Positions 16,520 through 27,762 of a DNA stretch of 64,000 bases are shown here, piece by piece (the stretch's first letter is position 1; each line of letters starts with the position of its first letter). The notes beneath the pieces are model-generated. The model saw only the letters and a program-made list of their open reading frames with translations, was not told the origin of the DNA and did no database searches. The stretch is taken from positions 62,001 to 126,000 of the forward strand of contig NZ_JACYXF010000007.1 of assembly GCF_015352985.1 (NCBI RefSeq), given 5' to 3'. This stretch comes from Noviherbaspirillum malthae (GTDB lineage: Bacteria > Pseudomonadota > Gammaproteobacteria > Burkholderiales > Burkholderiaceae_D). A program made the position numbers and the translations under genes.

Positions 16520-18622
16520 TCATCGCTTCACTTCCAGAATCGAGGCTTCCTTCTTGTTTTCCATCATGTCGATCACGCGGCAGTCGGAACACATCTTCAG
16601 CCGCTCGATGTTGCCGGCGAAGGCGCCGTGCAGCGACAGCTTGGACAGCATGTTCTCGATCATCTGCAGCGTGCCGAAGGGCTTGCTGCAGCGGATGCAG
16701 TGGTAGGGCTGCGCTTCATTGAGCACCGCCGGCTGCTTCGCCGCGTCGCCCAGCAGCAGGCGCGGGGTCAGGCTGATCGCGTTTTCCGGGCAGGTCGTCT
16801 CGCACAGGCCGCACTGCACGCAGTTCTTTTCGATGAAGCGCAGCTGCGGCAGGTTGGGATTGTCGAGCAGCGCCGATTCCGGGCAGGCGCCGACGCAGGA
16901 CATGCACAGCGTGCAGGCCGACGCATTGACGCTGACGCTGCCGAAGGGCGCGCCGGCGGGCAGCGCGACCTCGGTGCGGGGAGCGGGCGCATATTTCAAC
17001 AGATGCTCGAACACGAATTCCAGCGTGGTGCGCTTTTCCGAGGCGATGTTGAAGACGGCCCGCTGCGCGGGCACGGCAACAGGCGGGCGCAACTGGAACT
17101 CCTGCAATTTCCTGTCGAGTTCGCGAGCGTTCGATGCGCGCAGCAGCTCGATATGCCGGCCCTCGTAGCCGAGCCCGTTGAGGATGGCCTGCGCCACCTC
17201 GATCTGCTTTTCCAGCGCTTCCAGGTACTGCGGCGCTTCCTCGCCGCTGGCAAGCACCAGCACATTGGCGGCGCCGTGGGCGATCGCGCCCAGCCAGCCG
17301 TCGATGCCGACCGATGCCACATGATGCAGCTCCACCGGCATCAGCCGCGCGGGCAGGCCGCGCAGCGCGCCGGTGCCGGCCAGGCGGCCGAGTTCGAGCA
17401 GCATCTCGGCGCCGCGTTCCTGGCTGTGCAGCAGCAGCGCCGGCTGATGTCCGCCTGCTCCCGCATAGGCCGCGAGCATGGTCTTGATGCGGCGGCCGAG
17501 GTCGGTTGCGCGCGGATAGGCATAGCTGAGCGCGCCCGACGGGCACACCGTGGTGCAGGCGCCGCAGCCGACGCAGAGGTTGGGATTGACCTTGATATGG
17601 TTGCCGGCATGGCCGATCGCCTGTGCCGAGCAGACCTCGACGCAGGCATTGCAGCCGATCGCCTGGTTGCGGCTGTGCGCGCAGATCTTTTCCTTGTAGA
17701 CGAAGAACTTCGGCTTGCTGAACTGGCCGACCAGCTGCGTCATCTGCACGGCCTGCTCGGCCTGGGCGAAGGGATCGGCGCCGGGTGCGAAATAGCCCTG
17801 CGGCGGCTGGTGCAGGGTGATCAGCGGCTGGTCGGACAGATCGAAGACCAGGTCGAAGTCGCCGCCGCGCTGCGTCTCTTCACGCTGGAAATCGATGGCA
17901 CCGATGGCGCCGCAGGCTTTCATGCAGTCGCGGTGCGAGGTGCAGGCATCGAGATTGATCTGGTAGTTCAGGTCGATCGCGTTCTCGGGGCAGGCCGACA
18001 CGCAGGCGTTGCAGCGGGTGCAGAGTTCGAGATCGATGGGATTGGCCTGCTGCCAGCTCACCTTGAAGGCGCCGAGCCAGCCGTCGACGCTGACCCTGGT
18101 GCCTGAGAACACCGGCATGCTGCGTTCGAGCAGCGGATGCCCGGCATCGCCGGAGGTCAGCAGCACGCTCACCTGCAATTGGGAAGACAGGCGCCTGGCC
18201 CAGGGCAGCACCCGCGCCGCCGGGCCGATCAGCAGCGCCTGGCCGCCGGAATCGTAGTCCACCGTAGGCACCGGCTCGGGATCGGGCAGCGCGGCGGCCG
18301 CCAGCAGCGCTGCCATCTTCGGCAGCGACTGCTTCGCCTCCTTGCCCCAGCCGCCGGACTCGCGCAGGTTGACGAAGCGGATCGGCGCGACCGCCTGCTT
18401 CTGTTCGGCGAGTTCGCTGAACAGGGCCTGCTCCTGGGTGCAGCCGACCACGACGCGGTCGACGCCGTCCAGCGCTTCGAGATAGCCGCCGACTTCGCGC
18501 CGGCAGAGCTGGCTTGCGGGTGCCAGCGGCGGGGTGCCGAGCACCTCGCCCAGTGCCGCACCGGCCGCCGCATTGAGCGGCATGGTGTGGTTGCAGCTGC
18601 AGACTTTATATTGGGTCGTCAT
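16520..18622 (-). CDS. Large polyferredoxin (4Fe-4S) of the formate dehydrogenase cluster
   Basis: A 700-residue cytoplasmic iron-sulfur protein. Ferredoxin-type CxxCxxCxxxCP motifs are seen near residues 202 (CTRCNACVSACP), 354 (CVGCGACTTVCP), 571 (CTLCMSCVGACP) and 602 (CVQCGLCETTCP), with extra Cys pairs near 643 (CIRC) and 680 (CSDC). The N-terminus starts with a Cys-rich CSCNHTMPL segment. The family travels with DUF3305, DUF3306 and TorD beside formate dehydrogenase genes in betaproteobacteria. Electron transfer or cofactor maturation is the likely role. Its start overlaps the DUF3306 gene by 17 bp. Confidence 0.88.
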   Translation of the reverse strand: MTTQYKVCSCNHTMPLNAAAGAALGEVLGTPPLAPASQLCRREVGGYLEALDGVDRVVVGCTQEQALFSELAEQKQAVAPIRFVNLRESGGWGKEAKQSLPKMAALLAAAALPDPEPVPTVDYDSGGQALLIGPAARVLPWARRLSSQLQVSVLLTSGDAGHPLLERSMPVFSGTRVSVDGWLGAFKVSWQQANPIDLELCTRCNACVSACPENAIDLNYQINLDACTSHRDCMKACGAIGAIDFQREETQRGGDFDLVFDLSDQPLITLHQPPQGYFAPGADPFAQAEQAVQMTQLVGQFSKPKFFVYKEKICAHSRNQAIGCNACVEVCSAQAIGHAGNHIKVNPNLCVGCGACTTVCPSGALSYAYPRATDLGRRIKTMLAAYAGAGGHQPALLLHSQERGAEMLLELGRLAGTGALRGLPARLMPVELHHVASVGIDGWLGAIAHGAANVLVLASGEEAPQYLEALEKQIEVAQAILNGLGYEGRHIELLRASNARELDRKLQEFQLRPPVAVPAQRAVFNIASEKRTTLEFVFEHLLKYAPAPRTEVALPAGAPFGSVSVNASACTLCMSCVGACPESALLDNPNLPQLRFIEKNCVQCGLCETTCPENAISLTPRLLLGDAAKQPAVLNEAQPYHCIRCSKPFGTLQMIENMLSKLSLHGAFAGNIERLKMCSDCRVIDMMENKKEASILEVKR

Positions 18623-19184
18623 GTGAAGCCTGGTTCCGAGTTCTGTTGATGTCCTGAGCCTGTTCCTCGCCGGCCTCGGGATTGGCGCCGGCAGCCGCCG
18701 ATGCGGCAGGCGCTGCGGAGTCGGATGGCTCGGCGGGTTCGGCCGACTCTGCGGGGTGGGCGGTATCGGGTGCTTCCACTGCCTGCTGCAGCAGGCGCAT
18801 CAGCGGGTTCTCGATCTGCGACAGCGGATCGAGCAGCGCCTGCGCATGATTCAGGGCCGACAGGATCTGCGGCGTCATCGGCTGGAACTTGCTGTAGTCG
18901 TCGATGTAGACGTCCAGCCCGTCCATCACATTGAAGTGCGGATCGGCGAACAGCTTCTTCATCGCCGAGCGGCGCACGTTCTCGTCCACGCCGCGCGCAA
19001 CAAACGGCTTGAAGTCGGAGTCGGGCGTCAGCGCGGCGACCTCTTCGAGCGTGGGCGGCGGACGGGGCGTGTCTTCAGCGGGAGCGGGCTGCACGGTCGG
19101 TGCTTCGGCGGCGGCCTGCTGTCTTTCCTCGGCCGCTTCCGCATTGCGCTTGGACCAACGCGCGAAAAAGCTTTCAGCTTCCAT
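18606..19184 (-). CDS. DUF3306 domain protein
   Basis: A 192-residue protein beginning MEAESFFARWSKRN, the hallmark start of DUF3306, with the core LTPDSDFKPFVARGVDENVR followed by RSAMKKLFADPHFNVMDGLDVYIDDY, and an acidic Ala/Pro-rich tail. Function unknown; always linked to formate dehydrogenase gene clusters. Start ATG 19184 has a strong AGGAAGGAAAGG upstream and overlaps DUF3305 by 11 bp, so translation is coupled. Confidence 0.88.
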   Translation of the reverse strand: MEAESFFARWSKRNAEAAEERQQAAAEAPTVQPAPAEDTPRPPPTLEEVAALTPDSDFKPFVARGVDENVRRSAMKKLFADPHFNVMDGLDVYIDDYSKFQPMTPQILSALNHAQALLDPLSQIENPLMRLLQQAVEAPDTAHPAESAEPAEPSDSAAPAASAAAGANPEAGEEQAQDINRTRNQASHDDPI

Positions 19185-19695
19185 GAACCTTTCCTTCCTC
19201 GCTTGCCATCTGCGCCACGCCCGCGCCGCCTTCGAAGGAAGGCTTGCGCCGCTTCTTCTTCGGCTCCGGACGGTAATGCCGTTCCACGAACAGGCGCAGG
19301 TGATCGACGATTTCGGCCGGCGCGGGCAGGGTATCGACGCGTTCGCCGCCATCCATCAGCCGCGCGGCTTCGTTGTACGACAGCGTCACCTGCCGAGGCA
19401 CCGCGACTTCGGCACCGTCGATCTCTTCCATGCGCCACATGATGAACCAGCAGGGAACGGGCGAGTCGATGTTGAGAAAATAGCCTTCCGCCTCGTCGGT
19501 GTACAGGCGGACTTCGAAACCGCCGAACAGCCAGCGGGTATCGGCTTCGTCGCTGCGCAGGCAGCGCATGGACTGCTGGTCCGGCAGGGGCATGCCGATG
19601 GAAAGCTCGATGGGCTTCCATTGATAGGGTTGCCAGCGGTTGGCGAGCGCGGTGCGCTGCATGACCACGGCGACCGTCAGGGCTTCTGTCTCCAT
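19174..19695 (-). CDS. DUF3305 domain protein
   Basis: A 173-residue protein with the DUF3305 pattern: VVMQRTALANRWQPYQWKP at the N-terminus, then FEVRLYTDEAEGYFLNIDSP and CWFIMWRMEE. The C-terminus ends in a basic run (PEPKKKRRKPSF). It is the first gene of the upstream half of the formate dehydrogenase cluster; GAGGAC lies before ATG 19695. No enzymatic motif is visible. A role in assembly or regulation of the dehydrogenase is inferred from constant linkage only. Confidence 0.88.
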   Translation of the reverse strand: METEALTVAVVMQRTALANRWQPYQWKPIELSIGMPLPDQQSMRCLRSDEADTRWLFGGFEVRLYTDEAEGYFLNIDSPVPCWFIMWRMEEIDGAEVAVPRQVTLSYNEAARLMDGGERVDTLPAPAEIVDHLRLFVERHYRPEPKKKRRKPSFEGGAGVAQMASEEGKVHGS

Positions 19696-19879
19696 CTTGT
19701 CCTCAGGGCTCGTGGCGGCCCTTAATGCGTTAAAGCGTGTGGCGAATTATGCTGACGTAATAGTGCGCCAAAAAAAAGAAAATTGCAGGTGGTTTTTGCA
19801 ATCCCGCACCGGCCAGATGAAAATTTTTCCTGTTGCCGGTTTGTAAGGATGTTGAAAGGGAAAGCTGCAGGAAAGGGAG

Positions 19880-19911
19880 CCGGCATGAGCGCCTCGCGGT
19901 GCTCATGCCGG
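19880..19911. terminator. Hairpin after apbC, probable terminator
   Basis: Perfect 11-bp stem CCGGCATGAGC / GCTCATGCCGG with a 10-base loop, 14 bp past the apbC stop on the minus strand. The following minus-strand sequence is pyrimidine-rich (TCCCTTTCC) rather than a clean T run, so it is a weaker-than-classic terminator. Confidence 0.55.
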
Positions 19912-19924
19912 GGAAGGGAGGGTT

Positions 19925-21013
19925 TCAGTCGTTCTTGATCACGATGCTCGGGAACTTGCTGCTCATGTCCTTTGCCTTTTCCGCAACCTTGACCGCCACC
20001 TTGCGCGCGATGGCCTTGTAGATGTCGGCGACCTGGCCATCCGGGTCGGCCACCACGGTCGGACGGCCGGAATCGGCCTGCTCGCGGATCGACATGGTCA
20101 GCGGCAGCGCGCCGAGGAAATCCACGCCGTAGTCGGCGCACATCTTTTCGCCGCCGCCCTGGCCGAAGATCGGTTCCGCATGGCCGCAGTTGGTGCAGAT
20201 GTGCACGCTCATGTTTTCCACGATGCCGAGGATGGGAATGCCGACCTTCTCGAACATCTTCAGGCCCTTGCGCGCATCTAGCAGGGCGATGTCCTGCGGC
20301 GTTGTAACGATCACCGCGCCGGTCACCGGCACCTTCTGCGACAGCGTCAGCTGCACGTCGCCGGTACCCGGCGGCATGTCGACGATCAGGTAGTCGAGGT
20401 CGCGCCAGTTGGTCTGCTCCAGCAGCTGCTGCAGCGCCTGCGTGACGATGGGGCCGCGCCAGACCATGGGTTCGTCGGGATCGATCATGAAGCCGATCGA
20501 CGACACCTGCAGGCCGTGGTTCTCCAGCGGCTCCATGGTCTTGCCGTCGACCGATTCGGGACGGGCGTTGATGCCCATCATCATCGGCTGCGACGGGCCG
20601 TAGATGTCGGCATCAAGGATGCCCACCTGCGCGCCCTCGGCCGCCAGCGCCAGCGCCAGGTTGACCGCGGTGGTGGACTTGCCGACGCCGCCCTTGCCCG
20701 AGGCGACGGCGATGATGTTCTTGACGTTGGGCATCAGCTTGACGCCGCGCTGCACGGTGTGGGCGATGATCTTCGAATAGACGTTGACGCTGACGTTGCC
20801 CGCGCCCTCCAACGCGCGCACCGCGGTGATGACCGACTTGCGGATGGCGTCCAGCTGGCTCTTGGCCGGGTAGCCGAGTTCGACGTCGAGCATGACGTCG
20901 GCGCCGTCGAGGCGGATGTTCTTTGCCGACTTGCCCGACACGAGGTCCTTGCCGGTATTGGGGTCGATGACCTGGGACAAGGCGGCCTTGACTGCTTCAA
21001 TCGAAATGCTCAT
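19925..21013 (-). CDS. apbC: Mrp/ApbC-type iron-sulfur carrier ATPase
   Basis: A 362-residue protein with an N-terminal MIP18/DUF59-like domain (residues 1-85) and a C-terminal ParA-like P-loop ATPase. The deviant Walker A is ASGKGGVGKSTT (about 105-115), and the metal-binding CxxC is in HICTNCGHAEP near residue 265. Mrp/ApbC proteins carry and insert Fe-S clusters into apo-proteins, which fits the many clusters encoded next door. Divergent from mobA. Confidence 0.94.
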   Translation of the reverse strand: MSISIEAVKAALSQVIDPNTGKDLVSGKSAKNIRLDGADVMLDVELGYPAKSQLDAIRKSVITAVRALEGAGNVSVNVYSKIIAHTVQRGVKLMPNVKNIIAVASGKGGVGKSTTAVNLALALAAEGAQVGILDADIYGPSQPMMMGINARPESVDGKTMEPLENHGLQVSSIGFMIDPDEPMVWRGPIVTQALQQLLEQTNWRDLDYLIVDMPPGTGDVQLTLSQKVPVTGAVIVTTPQDIALLDARKGLKMFEKVGIPILGIVENMSVHICTNCGHAEPIFGQGGGEKMCADYGVDFLGALPLTMSIREQADSGRPTVVADPDGQVADIYKAIARKVAVKVAEKAKDMSSKFPSIVIKND

Positions 21014-21189
21014 TGCTTCTCCTGAATAGATGGCTGAAGTCTAAACCAGATTGCCGCCGGCGCGCTCGCATTTGCGTGCCGGCTTCATCGGTTCGCCCGC
21101 CTGGGGCCGCATCAATCGACAGAGCAAGGATGCAGGAATTACAATGTCCGCCACCCTGCTGACTTATCCCGGACTTCCAGAGACTGATA

Positions 21190-21789
21190 ATGACGATCGC
21201 ACCTGAACAGATTACCGGACTCATCCTTGCCGGCGGACGCGGCTCCCGCATGGGCCATGTCGACAAGGGCCTGCAGACCTTCCGCGGCGCGCCGATGGTG
21301 TTGCATGCCATCATGCGCCTGTCGCCGCAGGTCGGCCCGCTGATGATCAATGCCAACCAGAACATCGGCCCCTATGAAGGCTTCGGCCTGCCGGTCTGGC
21401 CCGACCAGCTCGGCGGCTTCGAAGGTCCGCTCGCCGGCCTGCAGACCGGCCTCTTGCATTGCGAGACCGATTACCTGGTGACCTCGCCCTGCGACTCGCC
21501 TTTCCTGCCGCAGGACCTGGTGGCGCGGCTTGCCGCCGAACTCGAGGCGCAGGATGCGGAACTGGCGGTGGCGGTCACCGAAGAGGACGGCCGCCGGCAG
21601 GCCCATCCGGTGTTCTGCCTGATGAAGACCTCGGTGCTGCCCAGCCTGACGGCTTTCCTGCAGGCCGGCGAACGCAAGATCGACAAGTGGTATCGCGGCT
21701 TGAGATTCGTGGAAGTGCATTTCCCCGACGACGCGGCCTTCCGCAACATCAATACGCTCGAAGAACTGCGCCGCTTCGAACCCGTCTAG
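21190..21789 (+). CDS. mobA: Molybdenum cofactor guanylyltransferase MobA
   Basis: A 199-residue nucleotidyltransferase that joins GMP to molybdopterin, giving the MGD form used by formate dehydrogenases. The GTP-binding motif LAGGRGSRMGHVDKGL is at residues 13-28, and the metal-binding TSPCDSPFLP is near residue 100. First gene of a mobA-moeA pair with 64 bp between them. AGAGACT precedes the start. Confidence 0.94.
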   Translation: MTIAPEQITGLILAGGRGSRMGHVDKGLQTFRGAPMVLHAIMRLSPQVGPLMINANQNIGPYEGFGLPVWPDQLGGFEGPLAGLQTGLLHCETDYLVTSPCDSPFLPQDLVARLAAELEAQDAELAVAVTEEDGRRQAHPVFCLMKTSVLPSLTAFLQAGERKIDKWYRGLRFVEVHFPDDAAFRNINTLEELRRFEPV

Positions 21790-21853
21790 GCTCTTCAGCT
21801 ATCCAGGCCTTCCCGGTTTTTCCTTTCCAACGTCTTCCGAATCCTACGCCGCC

Positions 21854-23131
21854 ATGCCAAGCCTGTCCGAAGTCATCAGCTGCCTGTCCGATTACGATCC
21901 CAATGCCTTGCCGGTCGCCCAGGCCCAGCGCATCATCCGCGATGTCGTCTCGCCGGTGGAAGCCGTGGAAAAGGTGGCGCTGCGCAGCGCGCTCGACCGC
22001 GTGCTGGCGCACGACATCATTTCGCCGATCAATGTTCCGCAGCATGACAATTCCGCGATGGACGGCTATGCGGTGCGCGGCGCGGACCTCGGCGCGGATG
22101 CCGCCACGCTGCAGATCATTGCCACCATCCATGCCGGCGGCAGCTTCGACGGCGAGGTGGGAGCCGGCGAGTGCGTACGCATCATGACCGGCGCGCCGAT
22201 GCCCAAGGGCTGCGATACCGTGGTGCCGCAGGAATTCACGCAGGCCGGGGGCGAAGGCCGGGTCGTGATTCCCGCCGGCGTGGTCAAGACCGGCGACAAC
22301 CGGCGCCTGCGGGGCGAAGACCTGGAAGCCGGCAAGCCGGCGCTGTCGGCGGGAAAAATATTGCGCCCGGCCGACCTCGGCCTGCTGGCTTCGCTCGGCA
22401 TCGCCGAGGTGCCGGTGCGGCGCCGGCTGCGCGTGGCTTTCTTTTCGACCGGCGACGAATTGCGCTCCATCGGTGAACCGCTCGACGCCGGCTGCGTCTA
22501 TGACAGTAACCGCTACACCCTGTACGGCATGCTGAGCCGGCTCGGCTGCGAAATCGTCGACATGGGCGTGGTCAAGGACGATCCTGCTTCACTGGAAGAG
22601 GCGTTCCGCATCGCCTGTGAAAGCGCCGACGCGGTCATCACTTCTGGCGGCGTCTCGGTGGGCGAGGCCGATTACACCAAGCAGATGATGGCCAAGCTGG
22701 GCGACGTGACCTTCTGGACCATCGGCATGCGGCCCGGCCGACCCATGGCTTTCGGAAAGATTTCCTCCAATGGAAGAAGCGCCTGCCTGTTCGGCCTGCC
22801 GGGCAACCCGGTCGCGGTGATGGTGACCTTCTATTTCTTCGCGCGCGATGCGCTGCTGCGCATGATGGGCGCGCAGGAAGCCAGGCTTCCGCTCATGCGC
22901 GTGGCCTCGCAGTCGGCCATCCGCAAGAAGCCCGGACGCACCGAATACCAGCGCGGCATCGTGGCCGTCGGCGAGGACGGCGTGCAGCGGGTGCGCATCA
23001 CCGGCGCGCAAGGCTCGGGCATCCTGCGCTCGATGTCCGAAGCCAACTGCATCGTGGTGCTGCATCATGACCAGGACAGGGTCGAAGCCGGCGACATGGT
23101 CGACGTGCTTCTGTTCGAAGGACTGGTCTAG
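21854..23131 (+). CDS. moeA: Molybdopterin molybdenumtransferase MoeA
   Basis: A 425-residue MoeA that inserts molybdate into adenylylated molybdopterin. Conserved blocks are in order: PQHDNSAMDGYAVRGADL (about 58-75), MTGAPMPKGCDTVVPQE (about 115), the MPT-binding TSGGVSVGEADY (about 265) and FGLPGNPVAVMV (about 315). Full length for the family. Together with mobA it completes the last steps of bis-MGD synthesis for the dehydrogenases encoded nearby. Confidence 0.95.
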   Translation: MPSLSEVISCLSDYDPNALPVAQAQRIIRDVVSPVEAVEKVALRSALDRVLAHDIISPINVPQHDNSAMDGYAVRGADLGADAATLQIIATIHAGGSFDGEVGAGECVRIMTGAPMPKGCDTVVPQEFTQAGGEGRVVIPAGVVKTGDNRRLRGEDLEAGKPALSAGKILRPADLGLLASLGIAEVPVRRRLRVAFFSTGDELRSIGEPLDAGCVYDSNRYTLYGMLSRLGCEIVDMGVVKDDPASLEEAFRIACESADAVITSGGVSVGEADYTKQMMAKLGDVTFWTIGMRPGRPMAFGKISSNGRSACLFGLPGNPVAVMVTFYFFARDALLRMMGAQEARLPLMRVASQSAIRKKPGRTEYQRGIVAVGEDGVQRVRITGAQGSGILRSMSEANCIVVLHHDQDRVEAGDMVDVLLFEGLV

Positions 23132-23258
23132 CAGAAATCCCTTCATCACGGCCCCGAGGCTTATCCCGCATCAGGCTTTTCACCGGAACAGCCCCGGCAT
23201 GCCCTTGTCAAACCGATGACATATTTTTGGACATCAAGACAAGAGCAAGAGGGGCGAC

Positions 23259-25694
<2,436 letters not shown>

Positions 25695-25700
25695 GTGGAC

Positions 25701-25840
25701 GTAGCAGGGGTTTCGCAACGCAAGCGTTGCGCCTGCGGAGTCGGAGCCGCCTGCAAGCGGCGAGGTGGACCGTAGCAGGGGTTTCGCAACGCAAGCGTTG
25801 CGCCTGCGGAGTCGGAGCCGCCTGCAAGCGGCGAGGTGGA
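25701..25840. repeat. Two tandem 69-bp direct repeats
   Basis: Two identical 69-bp units, 25701-25769 and 25772-25840, separated by 2 bp. Each starts GTAGCAGGGGTTTCGC, contains the palindrome GCAACGCAAGCGTTGC and ends GCGAGGTGGA. A diverged inverted copy lies at 5730-5797. They follow the lon stop by 7 bp and may form its transcript end. Confidence 0.8.
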
Positions 25841-25861
25841 AGGTGGCGCAGTAAAGAATGT

Positions 25862-25957
25862 TCCTCCCCCTTCAAGGGGGAGGCTAGGAGGGGGATGGGG
25901 TTAAATGGCGCAGCTGCACCCCATCCCCACCCTAACCCTCCCCTTGAAGGGGAGGGA
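25862..25957. repeat. REP-like palindromic element, second copy
   Basis: Arms CCTCCCCCTTCAAGGGGGAGG (left) and CCTCCCCTTGAAGGGGAGG (right) flank C/G-rich blocks containing CCATCCCC. It is the same family as 5550-5644 but inverted in orientation. Located between the convergent lon and P450 genes. Confidence 0.75.
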
Positions 25958-25988
25958 ATACTTATGTCTTGACGGACTGGACAAGCCC

Positions 25989-27164
25989 TTAACTTTTCAA
26001 GGGGACCGTAACGGTGCAATACTCTCTCGCATCATCCTGAATCCGTTCTACTTCCACCATTATCTTTTGCACCAACCTCGCATTAACCAGCGGCGCATAC
26101 GCAATCTCCCGCTCCTCCAACCGCACCCGATAACCCGCAAACAAGGCGGCCATCGCTTCCGCAGCCAGCGCCTCCGCAAAATGCCGCGCCGCGCACCGAT
26201 GCATGCCGTCGCCGAAGGCAAGATGCGTCTCATTGCCCGCACGCCGCGGATCAAACTCATCCGGCCGTTCAAACATGGCCGGATCGCGATTGGCCGCCGC
26301 GAGCACCAGCAGCACCGTATCGCCTCTGCGCAGCAGGCTGCCGCCAATCTGCATATCTTCCGTCAGCACCCGCCGCGTATTGTGGATGGGCGGATCGAAG
26401 CGCAGGGTCTCCGTCACCCATGCCCGCCACTGCGCAGCATCCAGCCGTGCCGGAGCCTCGGCTTGCCGCATTGCCTGCAGTAGCACATTCGCAAGCAGCC
26501 CGCGTCCGGCATCCACGCTCTGGATCAGCATGCCGATCAGATTGGCGTTCAGGACCGCGCGGGTTTCTTCATCATCTTCCGGCACAAGCAGGCCGGAGCA
26601 GCTGCGCAAGTGTCTATCGACAACCGGATACACGGCATCGATCACCTCATCGACATCGGCAAGCTGCTGCGGCGACTTGTTCGGCAGCATGACCTGCGTC
26701 AGGCGGGCGCCGAGAGGCAGCAGCCGTTCGATGTCGCCGCCGGCAAAGCCGAAGCCCTTCAGCACCGCCAGCAGCGGAAGCCGAGTGCAGACTGCATCCA
26801 CCCAATCGACTCGGGCTGCATCGCCGAGCAGCTCATTGAGCAAGCCGGCCACGGCGGGAGGCCGCAGCTGCTCGAACAGGCGCATCAACACCTGGCGGAA
26901 CCCCGCATGCGAAGGCGGATTGGCCAGGCGTGCCAGCCTGCCGGCAACCAGCCGGGCAGTGGCGCCCAGTTGCCGTTCGCTGTCGGGATTGAGCGCCGGA
27001 ATATGCGCGGCTTCGCTTTGCAGCAGCCGCTTGCAGTCGGCATGCCGGTACACGGCCCAGATGCGGTTCGCCTCGTCCCATGCGACCGGCTGGTCGAGCA
27101 GATGGCGCCGGTACATCGTGAAAGGATCGGCAACATCCGATTGCGAAAACAGCAGGTTCTCCAT
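25989..27164 (-). CDS. Cytochrome P450
   Basis: A 391-residue soluble bacterial-type P450. The haem-thiolate loop is FGDGMHRCAARHFAEA with Cys324 as proximal ligand; ETLR (252-255) is the ExxR pair with HNTRRV and FERPDEFDPRR following. The I-helix segment NLIGMLIQSVDAGRGLL near 215 lacks the usual (A/G)GxE/DT acid-alcohol pair for oxygen activation, so mechanism may be unusual. It follows the small ABM-type protein by 11 bp and is probably co-transcribed with it. Substrate unknown; no redox partner genes are adjacent. Confidence 0.92.
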   Translation of the reverse strand: MENLLFSQSDVADPFTMYRRHLLDQPVAWDEANRIWAVYRHADCKRLLQSEAAHIPALNPDSERQLGATARLVAGRLARLANPPSHAGFRQVLMRLFEQLRPPAVAGLLNELLGDAARVDWVDAVCTRLPLLAVLKGFGFAGGDIERLLPLGARLTQVMLPNKSPQQLADVDEVIDAVYPVVDRHLRSCSGLLVPEDDEETRAVLNANLIGMLIQSVDAGRGLLANVLLQAMRQAEAPARLDAAQWRAWVTETLRFDPPIHNTRRVLTEDMQIGGSLLRRGDTVLLVLAAANRDPAMFERPDEFDPRRAGNETHLAFGDGMHRCAARHFAEALAAEAMAALFAGYRVRLEEREIAYAPLVNARLVQKIMVEVERIQDDAREYCTVTVPLKS

Positions 27165-27175
27165 GTGCCTCCTCC

Positions 27176-27691
27176 CTAACCGCGCGCAACCGCGGGAAAA
27201 TGCTGCGGCGCCTGCACCCGGTCGAACAGCCCGTAGTCGCGCAGCACTTCGCCGTAGCGCAGGCCGTCCCGACGCTCGTCGGCGGCATCGGCAAGTCCGA
27301 TATGCCTGCTCTCGTTCACCAGGCTCTGGAAACGCCTGCCGGCGGCAGGCACCGGCGGATTGTTCTGGAGCACGATCAGCGGCAACGCCGATGCGGCCGG
27401 GATGCCGTCATGCATGCGCACCACCCGCAGCCGGTAATCGTCGAACACGCCGCCGCGCCCGGCTTGCTGGGCCGCATGATGGTCGCCGTGGCCGCGCCAC
27501 CGGACCAGCGCGGCTTCGTGCTCCCAGAATGACAGCGACAGTATCCAGCCGGGATCGGTGAGGCAGCGGAAACGCTCGATGGAAACAAAGCCCTCGATCT
27601 CGTCGAGATGCGGACGCAGTGCCGCGGCGGTATCGAGATAGCGTTGATAGCCGGAAGGCGAGGGCAGGACTTCGAAGACGACGGCGAACAT
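27176..27691 (-). CDS. Antibiotic-biosynthesis-monooxygenase-like protein
   Basis: A 171-residue protein whose first 100 residues resemble the dimeric alpha/beta ABM fold (MFAVVFEVLPSP, then EGFVSIERFRCLTDPG and SFWEHEAALVRWRGHGDHHA). The remaining 70 residues are not recognised. ABM proteins include haem-degrading and quinone-forming monooxygenases. First gene of a two-gene unit with the P450, divergent from the ArsR-type regulator. A role alongside the P450 is inferred from the arrangement. Confidence 0.72.
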   Translation of the reverse strand: MFAVVFEVLPSPSGYQRYLDTAAALRPHLDEIEGFVSIERFRCLTDPGWILSLSFWEHEAALVRWRGHGDHHAAQQAGRGGVFDDYRLRVVRMHDGIPAASALPLIVLQNNPPVPAAGRRFQSLVNESRHIGLADAADERRDGLRYGEVLRDYGLFDRVQAPQHFPAVARG

Positions 27692-27744
27692 GAAACACCT
27701 CCATGAAAGAGGTTCCGATGTTAGGATCTTTTTTCCGCCGATAT

Positions 27745-27760
27745 TTCATCACGAGGTGAA
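27745..27760. promoter_or_regulatory. Candidate operator TTCATC-N4-GGTGAA
   Basis: Imperfect inverted repeat overlapping the ribosome binding site (GAGGTGAAGC) of the ArsR-type regulator and lying 54 bp from the divergent ABM/P450 unit. Placement suits autoregulation, but only one such site is seen. Confidence 0.3.
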
Positions 27761-27762
27761 GC

